DNA of 64,000 nt. Source: Bacillota bacterium (lineage in GTDB: Bacteria; Bacillota; Clostridia; Acetivibrionales; DTU013). The notes beneath the pieces are model-generated. The model saw only the letters and a program-made list of their open reading frames with translations. It was not told where the DNA came from and ran no database searches. The stretch spans positions 104,595 through 168,594 of the forward strand of contig JAEYRV010000024.1 in the NCBI GenBank assembly GCA_023435305.1, given 5' to 3'. Positions within the stretch are counted from its first letter, which is position 1; every line of letters starts with the position of its first letter. Below, piece by piece: positions 34,273 through 43,009 of the stretch. A program made the translations under genes and the position numbers.

Positions 34273-34424
34273 ACCGGCTACCCTGATATCCCTGCAGTCC
34301 GGCTTATCTTGCCTGGACTGTGATCCGGCAGCCCTGCTGTCCCTACAATCCGGCTTTATCTTACCTGGACTGTGAACCTGCAGTCCTGCTGTCCCTACAG
34401 CTCAGCTTATCTATCCTGGACTTT
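34273..34424. repeat. ~51-bp imperfect tandem repeat (3 units) across the adh 3' end
   Basis: Units share CCTGCTGTCCCTACA, TCCGGCTTATCTT and CCTGGACTGTGA. The third unit runs into the last codons of the iron alcohol dehydrogenase, so the repeat began in or grew from the coding end. Confidence 0.75.
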
Positions 34425-35510
34425 TCTATATATTTCTTCTATGTCTTGTGTCTGAACAGGCTTTATATTGTATCCTGTGCTGCGCTGCTTCATTGTTATG
34501 GCTGCGAACTGCGTTATCTCTTCATCGCTCAGATCTGGCGCCTTTCCTATCAGCGATGCTATAAAAGTATCAAATCCGTCGATACCGGTCAAGCCTAACA
34601 GTGCAAGAATATTCTCTATCTTGTCGGCCGCATGCTCATAGTTGAATCTCAGATACTCAGCCATCAGGTAACCATTTGCCTTGCCATGGGGAATATCCTT
34701 GAAATAAGTGTAGTTATATCCGGCACCATGCACTATAGTAGTACCTGTATGAGCAATGACCATCCCCCCCAGCATCGATGCGTAGAGAAGCGTCCCTCGG
34801 TCTTCACGGCTTATCTGTCCGCTTGCAAGATGTTCCCTGCATGTGCCGAAAAGCCTGATGCCCTCCTGCGCGAGGATGTCGCCGGCAGGCGTGCTTCTAT
34901 TGCTCAGATAGCCCTCGACACAATGCGAAAGGGCATCTATCGCTGTATTCACCGTCACCGCCGGCGGTTGGCTTTCCGTATAGCCCGGGTCAAGGAATGC
35001 AATCGTTGGAAACGTATCAGGCGTACCAAAGCTTCCCTTTGTCATTAATTCGTTTCTGGTCAATACGGAATATGGTGTGACCTCGCTTCCGGTGCCGGCT
35101 GTAGTAGGTATTGCAATAATCGGCAGAGGCTTGTTTTTAAAGCTGTTGCTAAACAGCTGCTCGGGCTCTATGTCGTTAGTGGCAAGCACAGCTACGGCTT
35201 TTGCCGCATCGAGAGGCGAGCCGCCGCCTATACCGACCACAAAAGCTGCTCCGAATTGCCTGGCCGCTGCTCCACCTTCTGCTGCATTGTCGGTAGAAGG
35301 GTTGTTTTCGACTTTGTCAAATATATGAAAGTCAATATCGAGCCTCTTCAAGGCATCACATATATCGTCCAGCGCTCCGCTGATCTTTGCCGACCTGCCC
35401 CCGGTGACTATTATCGCCCTATTACCGAAAGCCGCCAACTCGTTTTCGTACTGCTTTATGCAACCTTCTCCAAAATATGCCTTGACAGGCATGTGAAACT
35501 TAAACTGCAT
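34407..35510 (-). CDS. iron-containing alcohol dehydrogenase
   Basis: The 367-aa protein has the group III ADH layout: GGGSPLDAAKAVAVL for the nucleotide, PTTAGTGSEVTPYSV, and metal-ligand segments DALSHCVEGYLSN and HTGTTIVHGAGYNY. It would reduce an aldehyde or oxidise an alcohol with NAD(P)H; butanol dehydrogenase-like and other roles are possible. The start ATG at 35508-35510 has GGAGGGTACT upstream; a longer frame to 35528 lacks this. The C-terminus lies in a tandem repeat, so the last residues may vary between strains. Confidence 0.9.
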   Translation of the reverse strand: MQFKFHMPVKAYFGEGCIKQYENELAAFGNRAIIVTGGRSAKISGALDDICDALKRLDIDFHIFDKVENNPSTDNAAEGGAAARQFGAAFVVGIGGGSPLDAAKAVAVLATNDIEPEQLFSNSFKNKPLPIIAIPTTAGTGSEVTPYSVLTRNELMTKGSFGTPDTFPTIAFLDPGYTESQPPAVTVNTAIDALSHCVEGYLSNRSTPAGDILAQEGIRLFGTCREHLASGQISREDRGTLLYASMLGGMVIAHTGTTIVHGAGYNYTYFKDIPHGKANGYLMAEYLRFNYEHAADKIENILALLGLTGIDGFDTFIASLIGKAPDLSDEEITQFAAITMKQRSTGYNIKPVQTQDIEEIYRKVQDR

Positions 35511-36375
35511 AGTACCCTCCGATATCATTATTGATATTCCTCATCTGACAGAGTGCCTCTCCATGTAGAGGAGTATCTCCCTTTACTTGATTTTCATTCT
35601 TCATATGAGATGGTTCCCATGTCAGAGACATTTCTCATCAGAAAAACCATCTTCTCGTGAAAAAGTGCCCCCACACCCCAATTAAAAGAAGTCATCCCTC
35701 AGCAATAAGGAACTCCTCCCGTAAGACGAGTGTCCCTATACCTCATTCAAAAGAAGACATTCGTCAGCTATTAAGGAATTCCTTCTGTAAGAGGTGTATC
35801 TCTGTACCTTTTTCTCACCATATATTATACCTTATTACCTACGGGCTGTCGATTGTTCAACCGTTTATATATACCCTCAGCCTCAGGTGAGCTGGAGGGG
35901 GAATTACACTTGAAATATGGACCAGCCAATTATCCATGTGTGGACCGAATTTCAGGTAAAGTCCTGCTTTACTTGTCTCAGTGGACCGAATTTCAGGTAA
36001 AGTCCTACTTTGTTTACATAAGCCGTGACCATGCCTCGTTATTGTGCAAAAAATTAACTTTTATCAAGATATCATAGACTTTACTTAAAATTTGGACCAA
36101 CTGACATTAATGATTGGACCGAATTTCAGGTAAAGTCCTACTTGGTTTACATAATCGAAAAGCACGTGCTATTATTGTGCAGAATATCATCTTTCATCAT
36201 GAAAACCTGGACCGTTGAAAAAATATTGACTTACCAATTATCCATGTGTGGACCAAAATTCAACTAAAGTCCTATTCTGATTATCTTCGCGGACAAAATT
36301 CAAGTATAGCCCTCACATTGTTATTACAATTCCAGAAAAAAATTTTCCAGTATATTTTATGAAAAAAAACATCTA
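35511..36375. other. intergenic region with two repeat groups
   Basis: At 35680-35815 two diverged copies of a ~68-bp unit (AAAAGAAGTCATCCCTCAGC / AAAAGAAGACATTCGTCAGC) lie head to tail. From 35917 to 36320 the GGACCGAATTTCAGGTAAAG array follows. No gene of any quality is present. Confidence 0.6.
35917..36320 (-). repeat. second locus of the GGAC...GTCC repeat family
   Basis: Units of GGACCGAATTTCAGGTAAAG followed by TCCTACTT occur at about 35940, 35982 and 36116, with variant units at about 36070 (opposite orientation), 36249 and 36291. Two of them belong to a longer ~135-bp duplication (both followed by GTTTACATAA and TATTGTGCA). CCAATTATCCATGTGTGGAC occurs twice (35924, 36235). The reverse complement matches the 9.2-9.6 kb array. 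Confidence 0.8.
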
Positions 36376-36404
36376 TTGAATATCTTGGGAATATTACTTA
36401 TAAT
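36376..36404 (+). promoter_or_regulatory. sigma-A-type promoter of the zinc-ribbon gene
   Basis: TTGAAT (36376-36381) and a perfect TATAAT (36399-36404) are 17 bp apart, about 78 bp before the start codon. Confidence 0.8.
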
Positions 36405-36481
36405 AGTTATGTAAATATTGTACGGGGTAGAAAGTGGTATCCATGGACTCATACGCTAATTTTTAGAATGGAGGTATTACA

Positions 36482-36955
36482 ATGGCATTTCTGGAGAACA
36501 TCGGCAAAAAGATCGGCGAAACTGCACAGGCGGCTGCAAAAAAATCAAGTGAAATAGTAGAGACTACTAAACTGAATGCGAATATCAACGCCGAAGAAGA
36601 CAAAATACATAAGCTTTATTCTCAGATGGGCAAGGCTGTGTATCAAAAGTTCACTGAAACAGGAAATACTGATGATTACTTAAGAGAAGCATGCGAGCAG
36701 ATCATAACACATGAGCAGAACATAAAAGGGCTGAAAGAAAAAATCGCAGAGGTAAAGGGCATCAAATCATGTGTCGGCTGCGGAGCTGAAATGGATAGGG
36801 CACAGATTTTCTGCGCCAAATGCGGAGCTAAGAATGAAATCGTACAGGCTGAACCTGAGGCAGCTGCAGAAGCTGCTACAACACCATGTCCTTCATGCGG
36901 TTCACCTTTGGCGCCCGGCTCGGCTTTCTGCACAAACTGCGGAACAAAACTGTAA
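36482..36955 (+). CDS. coiled-coil protein with two C-terminal zinc ribbons
   Basis: The 157-aa protein begins with an amphipathic start and a helical region (residues 15-95). Two zinc ribbons follow: C97/C100/C111/C114 and C136/C139/C150/C153, linked by an Ala/Glu-rich spacer. There is no membrane segment. Such zinc-ribbon proteins are common in clostridia with no assigned function; they may bind nucleic acid or protein partners. GGAGGTATTACA precedes the ATG, a strong promoter lies upstream and a terminator downstream, so it is a stand-alone transcript. It is one of few plus-strand genes, and like pckG it sits just after a GGAC...GTCC repeat array. Confidence 0.85.
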   Translation: MAFLENIGKKIGETAQAAAKKSSEIVETTKLNANINAEEDKIHKLYSQMGKAVYQKFTETGNTDDYLREACEQIITHEQNIKGLKEKIAEVKGIKSCVGCGAEMDRAQIFCAKCGAKNEIVQAEPEAAAEAATTPCPSCGSPLAPGSAFCTNCGTKL

Positions 36956-37009
36956 GATTTACAAGCGAACAATGGTGGGTTATTTCCCAATCCGATAGAA
37001 ATAAAAAAA

Positions 37010-37044
37010 AGGCATTGTCCCGAAAGGACGAAGCCTCTTTTTTT
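37010..37044 (+). terminator. terminator of the zinc-ribbon gene
   Basis: AGGCATTGTCC pairs with GGACGAAGCCT around a short CGAAA loop, followed by a run of eight T after one C. Confidence 0.88.
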
Positions 37045-37055
37045 ATACATTTTTA

Positions 37056-37133
37056 GTCTGCCGGCCGGTGCCGTTAAGACAGATAATGCGGTTCAGTCCA
37101 TCGACCGTGAAAGCATCGCCCGCCGGCCGGTGC
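37056..37133. repeat. GCCGGCCGGTGC direct repeat
   Basis: GCCGGCCGGTGC occurs twice about 60 bp apart, each followed by a GTTAAGACAGATA- or GTAAAGGCTGC...ACAGATA-like stretch, downstream of the ABC transporter genes. The GC-rich palindromic core could form a hairpin. Confidence 0.5.
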
Positions 37134-37173
37134 GGTAAAGGCTGCTAAAACAGATACCGCAGGTATGCAGCCT

Positions 37174-37953
37174 CTATATCACATAATCCTGCTGCAGTTC
37201 TTTTGCGAAATCCATAAATTTAAGGATTTCATTGCGCAATGCCGTAAAATCGCTTGATGCACGGTTACGCGGATAGCTCTGGGGCACATCGACGATTTTG
37301 CTGATCCTTCCGGGCCGCGGCGACATTATCACTATCCTCTGACTTAGGTAAATTGCCTCATCGACGTCGTGGGTGACCATGATCATCGTATTGCCCCGCG
37401 ATCTCCAAAGACGGACCAGCTCGTCCTGCAAATTCATCCGCGTAAAGCTGTCGAGGGCGCCGAGGGGCTCGTCAAGCAGCAGCACATCCGGCGAAACCGC
37501 CAGCGCCCGGACGAGAGCGGCGCGCTGCCGCATTCCGCCCGACAGTTGATGCGGGTAATTCGCCGTAAACTCAGTCAGCCCCGCTACAGCAAGCCATTTG
37601 TCAATATCACATTTACAGCCGTTGTACTGCCTTGACATTTTCAACGCAAACTCGATATTCTGCCGCACTGTCAGCCAGGCGAACAGTGTATGTTCCTGGA
37701 ATACAAGCCCGCGTTTCGGGCTTGTGCCGCAGATCCTCCCGCCGTTGAACAATGCCTCTCCCTGTGTCGGGATCTCAAGTCCGGCTATGATGCGCAATAA
37801 CGTACTCTTGCCGCAGCCGCTGGCACCGAGCAATGTGACAAATTCTCCCGTGCGTATATCCACACTGACATTGTCCAGGGCGTGGAGCGTATCGTCTGCT
37901 CCCTGCCGGGCAAAAACCTTTGAAAGATTCCTGATCTCCACATTTCCGCTCAT
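37174..37953 (-). CDS. NitT/TauT-type ABC transporter ATP-binding protein
   Basis: The 259-aa ATPase has Walker A GASGCGKST, the signature LSGGMRQRAALVRA, Walker B DVLLLDEPLGALD and the H-loop HDVDEAIY, in the SsuB/TauB/NrtD subgroup. It powers uptake of sulfonates, nitrate or similar small organic anions. I chose the ATG at 37951-37953, which follows GGAAGGAGG and overlaps the permease stop by four bases (ATGA), so the two are translationally coupled. It is the last gene of the nitrogenase-like operon. The substrate cannot be read, but operon context points to a sulfur compound. Confidence 0.92.
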   Translation of the reverse strand: MSGNVEIRNLSKVFARQGADDTLHALDNVSVDIRTGEFVTLLGASGCGKSTLLRIIAGLEIPTQGEALFNGGRICGTSPKRGLVFQEHTLFAWLTVRQNIEFALKMSRQYNGCKCDIDKWLAVAGLTEFTANYPHQLSGGMRQRAALVRALAVSPDVLLLDEPLGALDSFTRMNLQDELVRLWRSRGNTMIMVTHDVDEAIYLSQRIVIMSPRPGRISKIVDVPQSYPRNRASSDFTALRNEILKFMDFAKELQQDYVI

Positions 37954-38972
37954 ACGTTTTCCTCCTTCCAGCGGAGCACACGCTTTTTGATGAGCGTCAG
38001 CCCGAGATTTACAACTGTAAATGTAAGGCAGATGATTATCACCGCCGCATACATCTTCGCGAATTCGGCCCAGCCTCGCTGCCAATTGATATACCAGCCA
38101 AGCCCTGATTCAACACCAAGCATTTCGGCGACCATCAGTGCAGTACAGGCTATGCCCATCCCCTGGGTCAGACCATTGAAAATGCTCGGCATCGCTGCCG
38201 GTATCGCGACTTTAAAAACCAACTCAAACTTGCTGGCACCAAATGTCCTTGCCACCTCGAAGTTACTCTTGTTCACATTGGACACACCATTGAGCGCTGA
38301 CATCGTCACGGGGTACCATACGCCCAGTGCGATCATAAATACACTGCCGCCAAATAGCGAGCTGGCAACGATCAATATGATGGATATCCAGGTTGTAGAC
38401 GGGATCGGGCCCAGCAGCTTTATAAGCGGCATGACCCAGTAGCGGATCTTCCTGCTCCAGCCAGCTCCGACACCGCAGAACAGTCCGGCTATCACACCCG
38501 ACAGATATCCGGAGAACAACAGGACAAGGGAGTGGGCGATACAATCGAGCAACATCTTCCTGTCCTCAACAATGGCAAGCAGGATACGGTCTACCCACGG
38601 AAAATATGGCAATTGAAGTATGCCTGTTTTCAACGTGGCAATGTCATATAGTATCAGAATTATAGCAATTGCACAGTACAATGGGGCAGAATACACCAGT
38701 TTCTCGTATTTTTTCTCTGAAAAGAATGACCATATGAGATTTACAACTAAAGCAGCTGCGATGATTCCGAGAAAATCAGCGTATGTATTGCTGACAGGAT
38801 ATGCAAGCTTATTTGCCGCATACTTGGGGAAATTCGGCATGAATTTATATTCCAGAATGTGAGCTGCAATAAGCAGCAGGGGCAGGAATGTCAGCGCCCT
38901 TTCAAGAGTCCGCCGAAGCTTTGATTTCGGCGAACTCTCCAGTCTGTGCAGTTCCCATGTGGTTAATTTCAT
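37950..38972 (-). CDS. NitT/TauT-type ABC transporter permease with extended N-terminus
   Basis: The C-terminal ~230 residues match SsuC/TauC permeases, including the EAA-type loop (FEVARTFGASKFELVFKVAIPAAMP). The protein is 340 aa, about 80 longer than typical members, because about three extra hydrophobic segments precede the core (LTFLPLLLIAAHILEY, FLGIIAAALVVNLIWSFF, LVYSAPLYCAIAIILILY). The ATG at 38970-38972 follows GTGAGGTGTCCCTC. It lies 25 bp after the binding-protein gene and overlaps the ATPase gene. Confidence 0.9.
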   Translation of the reverse strand: MKLTTWELHRLESSPKSKLRRTLERALTFLPLLLIAAHILEYKFMPNFPKYAANKLAYPVSNTYADFLGIIAAALVVNLIWSFFSEKKYEKLVYSAPLYCAIAIILILYDIATLKTGILQLPYFPWVDRILLAIVEDRKMLLDCIAHSLVLLFSGYLSGVIAGLFCGVGAGWSRKIRYWVMPLIKLLGPIPSTTWISIILIVASSLFGGSVFMIALGVWYPVTMSALNGVSNVNKSNFEVARTFGASKFELVFKVAIPAAMPSIFNGLTQGMGIACTALMVAEMLGVESGLGWYINWQRGWAEFAKMYAAVIIICLTFTVVNLGLTLIKKRVLRWKEENV

Positions 38973-38997
38973 GAGGGACACCTCACTTTTATTTTAC

Positions 38998-40098
38998 TTA
39001 TTCAATATCAAGGGGAGCCCAGATTTGTGATTTGACATCAGCAGGATCCAGGCTGCTGCTGATCACACCGAGCTTCTGGTAATCGGTCACGGAAAGGTCG
39101 AGGGTCGCCTCGGTCAGGTCGTTGGGCAGACCCCATCGGAAAAGCTTCATGAGCTGCAGAGCATATTCCCTTGTTCCGCTTATGTATCCATTATCAAGCA
39201 TTATCTGTGCAGCCTCTTCCTTGTTGGCATCACTTTCACCGATCCAGAGAGAGGCTTTGTAAATTGCACGGCCGATTTTCTCACTTGTTACCGGATTCTC
39301 AGCCAGGAATGGTCCCGATATTCCAAGTACGCAGCACGCCTCGCTCTTGAAATCTTCATCATCATGCAGTGAACGGATACGGCGGAGTGTGCCGTCCTGC
39401 ACCCATTTCTCAGCCAGCTGGTCACCAAATACCGCCACCTGGGCTTCTCCCTTCTGGAGGATCAGGAGTGTCTGGTCGGCCGGGAAGTCCTTCCATGTGA
39501 AGTCTTCGGGTACAAAGCCATCATGGGCGATAAAGCGGTATCCGATATTGTGGTATGTGCCTCCGATGCCGCCATTTATAGCGATGATCTGGCCCTTGGC
39601 ATCTGCAAAGCTCTTTATAGGTGAATCTGCAAGGACAAACGCTGATGCGCAGCCTGTGTGGAGCCCGACGGTGAATTTCAGATCAACGCCGTTAGTGATC
39701 GGTTTCAGCCAGCCCGCGACCATTCCGGCAGTTGTGTCTATCTTACCGGCTGCAAGGGCATCACGCGCATTATCGTGTGTACCGCCTGTCTTGGTAAGCT
39801 CAGCAGTTAAGCCCTCAGCCTCAAAAAAACCTTTATGATATGCAATAGGTATTGCCGCCTGGCAAAGTCCTCCGTCATAGCCTATGTGGATCGCGCGGTT
39901 CGCAGCAGGCTCAGCCTTGAATGCAGTTTCCTTATCAACAGCCTGGTCAGCCGGAGTTGACGCTGCCTCTTTGTCAGCAGCTTGCCCTCCTGATACAGGC
40001 GCTGTTTCCTTATCGCCGCCGGTACCTGATTTTTGTGAGCAGCCTGCAATGGATAACAACAGTGTGAGTATAAGCAGAACAGATATTATTCGTTTCAT
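38998..40098 (-). CDS. NitT/TauT-type substrate-binding lipoprotein
   Basis: The signal peptide ends in a lipobox (LLLSIAGCSQK, Cys20), so the 366-aa protein is a membrane-anchored binding protein. A low-complexity linker (DKETA/DKEAA repeats, residues about 30-68) precedes the type II periplasmic-binding fold (IHIGYDGGLCQAAIPIAYHKGFF...), which resembles SsuA/TauA/NrtA proteins. The likely ligand is a small sulfonate, thioether or similar molecule, inferred from its place in an operon with cysK and nitrogenase-like genes. AAGGAG lies eight bases before the ATG. It is 70 bp downstream of the NifD-like gene. Confidence 0.9.
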   Translation of the reverse strand: MKRIISVLLILTLLLSIAGCSQKSGTGGDKETAPVSGGQAADKEAASTPADQAVDKETAFKAEPAANRAIHIGYDGGLCQAAIPIAYHKGFFEAEGLTAELTKTGGTHDNARDALAAGKIDTTAGMVAGWLKPITNGVDLKFTVGLHTGCASAFVLADSPIKSFADAKGQIIAINGGIGGTYHNIGYRFIAHDGFVPEDFTWKDFPADQTLLILQKGEAQVAVFGDQLAEKWVQDGTLRRIRSLHDDEDFKSEACCVLGISGPFLAENPVTSEKIGRAIYKASLWIGESDANKEEAAQIMLDNGYISGTREYALQLMKLFRWGLPNDLTEATLDLSVTDYQKLGVISSSLDPADVKSQIWAPLDIE

Positions 40099-40168
40099 AA
40101 AAGTAATCTCCTTTTTATCAATCTTGATAGTGCTTTGGACATTTTAATAAGCAACATTACATTATCAA

Positions 40169-41686
40169 TCAATCTTTTATATATTTGAAGGTGTCGCCTT
40201 CAAAGTATGCCGGTTTATACGGCAGCCTGATATGCTTTGAGAGTCTTTCGCGGTAGGACGTGTTCCTGAATTCAAACACGATCCGCCGCAGGATCTGATA
40301 GAGCCCTGTATAACCGAAAAATGCACTGTCAACACTCCATAGCTGAACGGACGGGACGCCTAATTTCGCAATATATCCCTGTGTTCCGTTGTGTGAAATG
40401 ACAATGTCGGGTTTGAGTGTCTTTATCTGATGTGTCAGCTCAAACAGCTGATTGCTCACAGCAACCGGCGTATCGGGCAAATCCTTGCTCACATCTTCGA
40501 AGATCGGCTCAGCTCCGTCGTCGTAATGGTAGGCGCGAATACCGAGAACATCCAGTCCAAGCTCTGCCAGCATAATTGCCTCCGCTCCAACTCGCACCAC
40601 CCCGCCGCATATCAGCACTTTCTTTCCTTTGACCTGATAAACAAAGGGCTCGATAGCTTTTTGAGCCAGCTTCTCTTCATAATCAGCCAGCGCATTCGCT
40701 TCCTTCTCGAGTCCGAAGTGTTTTGCGATCGAAAGCAGCCACTGCCTTGTGTGTCTGAAACCTATCGGCATGCCTGCAATAACATAGGGTGTGCCGAATT
40801 TTTCTTCAAGATATTTCAGCATATAATCGTCATGGACATTGCACATACTGATATTTAAGGCCGCTTCAGACACCATCCGCAATTCGTCGCGGCTTGAATA
40901 CTCTGCAAAGAATCGTACATTGAGTCCCAAGGCCGTCAGCAGGCGCTTGACCTCATCTTCATCGCTCGTTCCGATACTCGTTGCATTCCAAACATTAACA
41001 GTGCGTGATTTAGCAAACTGATACTTTTTCTCAGCAAGCTCTGCCTCTGGTGATGACTGCAGCAGAGGCCGGAAGTCGATCCACGGTTTTGGGGAAAGCT
41101 CCAGCCCTCGCAATATCCCGTGATAGAATGAGTCATATGCGCTTGCTACTACACGGCTCCTGAAACCCGGACAGTGAAGGCTCACTACATCCGCATTTAC
41201 ACGCAGACGCGCCTGCCGCACCACCTCCTCCGCATCATCGCCGATAATGCTCGGCGCACAAGTAACCACAACAAATATGATTTCGGGACGGAACTCCCTG
41301 TCAGCATATTCGATCGTTTCCAACAGTTTTTTCTCACCGCCGCCGATGACATCCGCCTCGGTGAGATTTGTTGACAGCCACGGTACGGCTTTCGGCTGTT
41401 TGCCGCGGCGCGCTTTACCCTTGGCAGTCTGTACCGACAACGAATGCAGCATCGCGCCGCAGCCTCCCGGAGCGTGCATCACGATGGCAGCGTTCTCCAC
41501 CGTAGTTGCCATCATAAGCGTCAGTGACATCTGGCATGCATTGGCCTGCCAAAACCCTCTGCCCTTTTGCAGCAAGCACCCGCCGCGTCCGCAGTTTACC
41601 AGATCACAGGCATTGCCGTGATAGCTGTCCCCTATTTTCAGTCTTGAATCCCGCACAGGCGGTGCGGATTGTTCATAAAACCCCAT
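40169..41686 (-). CDS. NifD-like nitrogenase component 1 alpha subunit homologue
   Basis: The 505-aa protein belongs to the nitrogenase component 1 (oxidored_nitro) family. Cys51, Cys76 (HAPGGCGAMLHS) and Cys143 (VVTCAPSIIGDD) match the three NifD P-cluster ligands with near-canonical spacing. Cys282 in LNISMCNVHDDYM aligns with the FeMo-co ligand Cys275 of Azotobacter NifD. The aligned position for the other cofactor ligand, His442, is Trp450 (GVPSVQLWSVDSAFFGY). Three extra cysteines (27, 32, 37) lie ahead of the first P-cluster Cys. It probably pairs with the NifK-like gene five bp upstream, whose stop codon touches the Shine-Dalgarno AAAGGGG. I infer a reductase with a P-cluster and a non-molybdenum iron-sulfur cofactor, not a true nitrogenase. 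Confidence 0.9.
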   Translation of the reverse strand: MGFYEQSAPPVRDSRLKIGDSYHGNACDLVNCGRGGCLLQKGRGFWQANACQMSLTLMMATTVENAAIVMHAPGGCGAMLHSLSVQTAKGKARRGKQPKAVPWLSTNLTEADVIGGGEKKLLETIEYADREFRPEIIFVVVTCAPSIIGDDAEEVVRQARLRVNADVVSLHCPGFRSRVVASAYDSFYHGILRGLELSPKPWIDFRPLLQSSPEAELAEKKYQFAKSRTVNVWNATSIGTSDEDEVKRLLTALGLNVRFFAEYSSRDELRMVSEAALNISMCNVHDDYMLKYLEEKFGTPYVIAGMPIGFRHTRQWLLSIAKHFGLEKEANALADYEEKLAQKAIEPFVYQVKGKKVLICGGVVRVGAEAIMLAELGLDVLGIRAYHYDDGAEPIFEDVSKDLPDTPVAVSNQLFELTHQIKTLKPDIVISHNGTQGYIAKLGVPSVQLWSVDSAFFGYTGLYQILRRIVFEFRNTSYRERLSKHIRLPYKPAYFEGDTFKYIKD

Positions 41687-41690
41687 AATC

Positions 41691-42998
41691 TCACCCCTTT
41701 ACGGACATGATCTGTCCGACTAGATCTTCAAACAAGTGCAGTCCGCCGCGATACCCCGCATAGCCTTTGTCGGCTATCAGCCTGTCATATACCGGGAAGC
41801 TTACGGACAGATGCTTTGCGCCCCGTTCGTTCGCTGTTCTCTTTTCTAGTGTACTGCCGATGATGTAAAGCGGAGTAATATCATCGAAGTAACGCTGGCC
41901 CCTGCTGTTTGGATGGTTTTTATTAATAGCTCTGACGATCTCCTGAACACCGGTGCGGAACTGCAGCGGATAATCATCGGAAAGAGCTGCTTTCTGTTCA
42001 TCTGTCAGTTTGTCTGTGACAAAGCTGTCGACCACGATCCAGCCCAGTTCACCGGATACAAACTTCACAAGCGGTAAAGCATAGTTGGAGTTAGTGACAG
42101 TTATAGCATAGAACTTCAGATCCTGGTCACAAAATGCATCGGCTGTCCGCTCAAAATACCCGTAAAATATCCTGTTCTCCCTTTCAATGACAGGCTCGGC
42201 GTCCAGACTGAATCGCTGAGCAATGTCACGCAGGAATTTATCCGTCGCTTCAGGTCCGATGGGCAGATCACTTATAAGGTACGGTGTCCCGTGACGCTGT
42301 TCAAACTTTTCGGCAAAAGCTTTGCCCCACACCCGTGAAAGTACTATGTTCAATGAAGCTGACGGCGCAGATGTGATGTTCCCGAAGGTCTGATCAGGCG
42401 TGAAGAATGTATTGACTTCAAGCCCCAGTTCAGTGAGCAGACGCTTAATTTCTTCCAGGTCTCCCCGAAAAAATGGGTCATAACCGGGCACGAGCCCAAA
42501 TATATTTACCAGCTTTGGATTTTTACTTTCGGCTTTTGGCAGGTACCTGTTGAATATCCCATCCAACACTATCTCGTAACCATGGTAGCTGTCGCCCTTA
42601 AAGCTCGGAGTGCTGATAGCTGTCACAGGCTCTCCCTCGTCACGAAATTCACTTGTCACACCGCCTGCATCATCGCCTATCATCTCAGTCATACAACCCG
42701 TTGCTACTACATACAGCTTGCCGTCGATGAGTTCGAGGGTATTACGGATCTGCTCATGAAGTCTGTCCGTACCTCCAAAAACTATCTCCGTTTCGGTCAC
42801 GCCGGTGCTCGGAGCCTGACTGCCATTACAATAACCTCCGCCCAGATAACCCGATCCAAACGAAACAGCATTGGCAAGATTGCCGCCGCAGCCGAGAGCG
42901 GTGTGAATGATCGGTATGACATCCGGCATACTGCCGATGGTGGACAATGCGCCCGCAAGAGCGCAGGCCGTACGCGGGCGTTCAATGAAATCCGACAT
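41691..42998 (-). CDS. NifK-like nitrogenase component 1 beta subunit homologue
   Basis: The 435-aa protein lacks the NifK N-terminal extension and starts directly at the P-cluster domain. Cys12, Cys37 (HTALGCGGN) and Cys102 (ATGCMTEMIGDD) match the three NifK P-cluster cysteines; the first pair keeps the canonical 25-residue spacing. The TGCMTEMIGDD block is characteristic of the family. With the NifD-like subunit it should form a heterotetramer holding P-cluster-like Fe-S clusters. AGGAGGAG precedes the ATG; it is 11 bp after cysK and five bp before the NifD-like gene. Confidence 0.92.
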   Translation of the reverse strand: MSDFIERPRTACALAGALSTIGSMPDVIPIIHTALGCGGNLANAVSFGSGYLGGGYCNGSQAPSTGVTETEIVFGGTDRLHEQIRNTLELIDGKLYVVATGCMTEMIGDDAGGVTSEFRDEGEPVTAISTPSFKGDSYHGYEIVLDGIFNRYLPKAESKNPKLVNIFGLVPGYDPFFRGDLEEIKRLLTELGLEVNTFFTPDQTFGNITSAPSASLNIVLSRVWGKAFAEKFEQRHGTPYLISDLPIGPEATDKFLRDIAQRFSLDAEPVIERENRIFYGYFERTADAFCDQDLKFYAITVTNSNYALPLVKFVSGELGWIVVDSFVTDKLTDEQKAALSDDYPLQFRTGVQEIVRAINKNHPNSRGQRYFDDITPLYIIGSTLEKRTANERGAKHLSVSFPVYDRLIADKGYAGYRGGLHLFEDLVGQIMSVKG

Positions 42999-43009
42999 TT
43001 TAACTCCTC

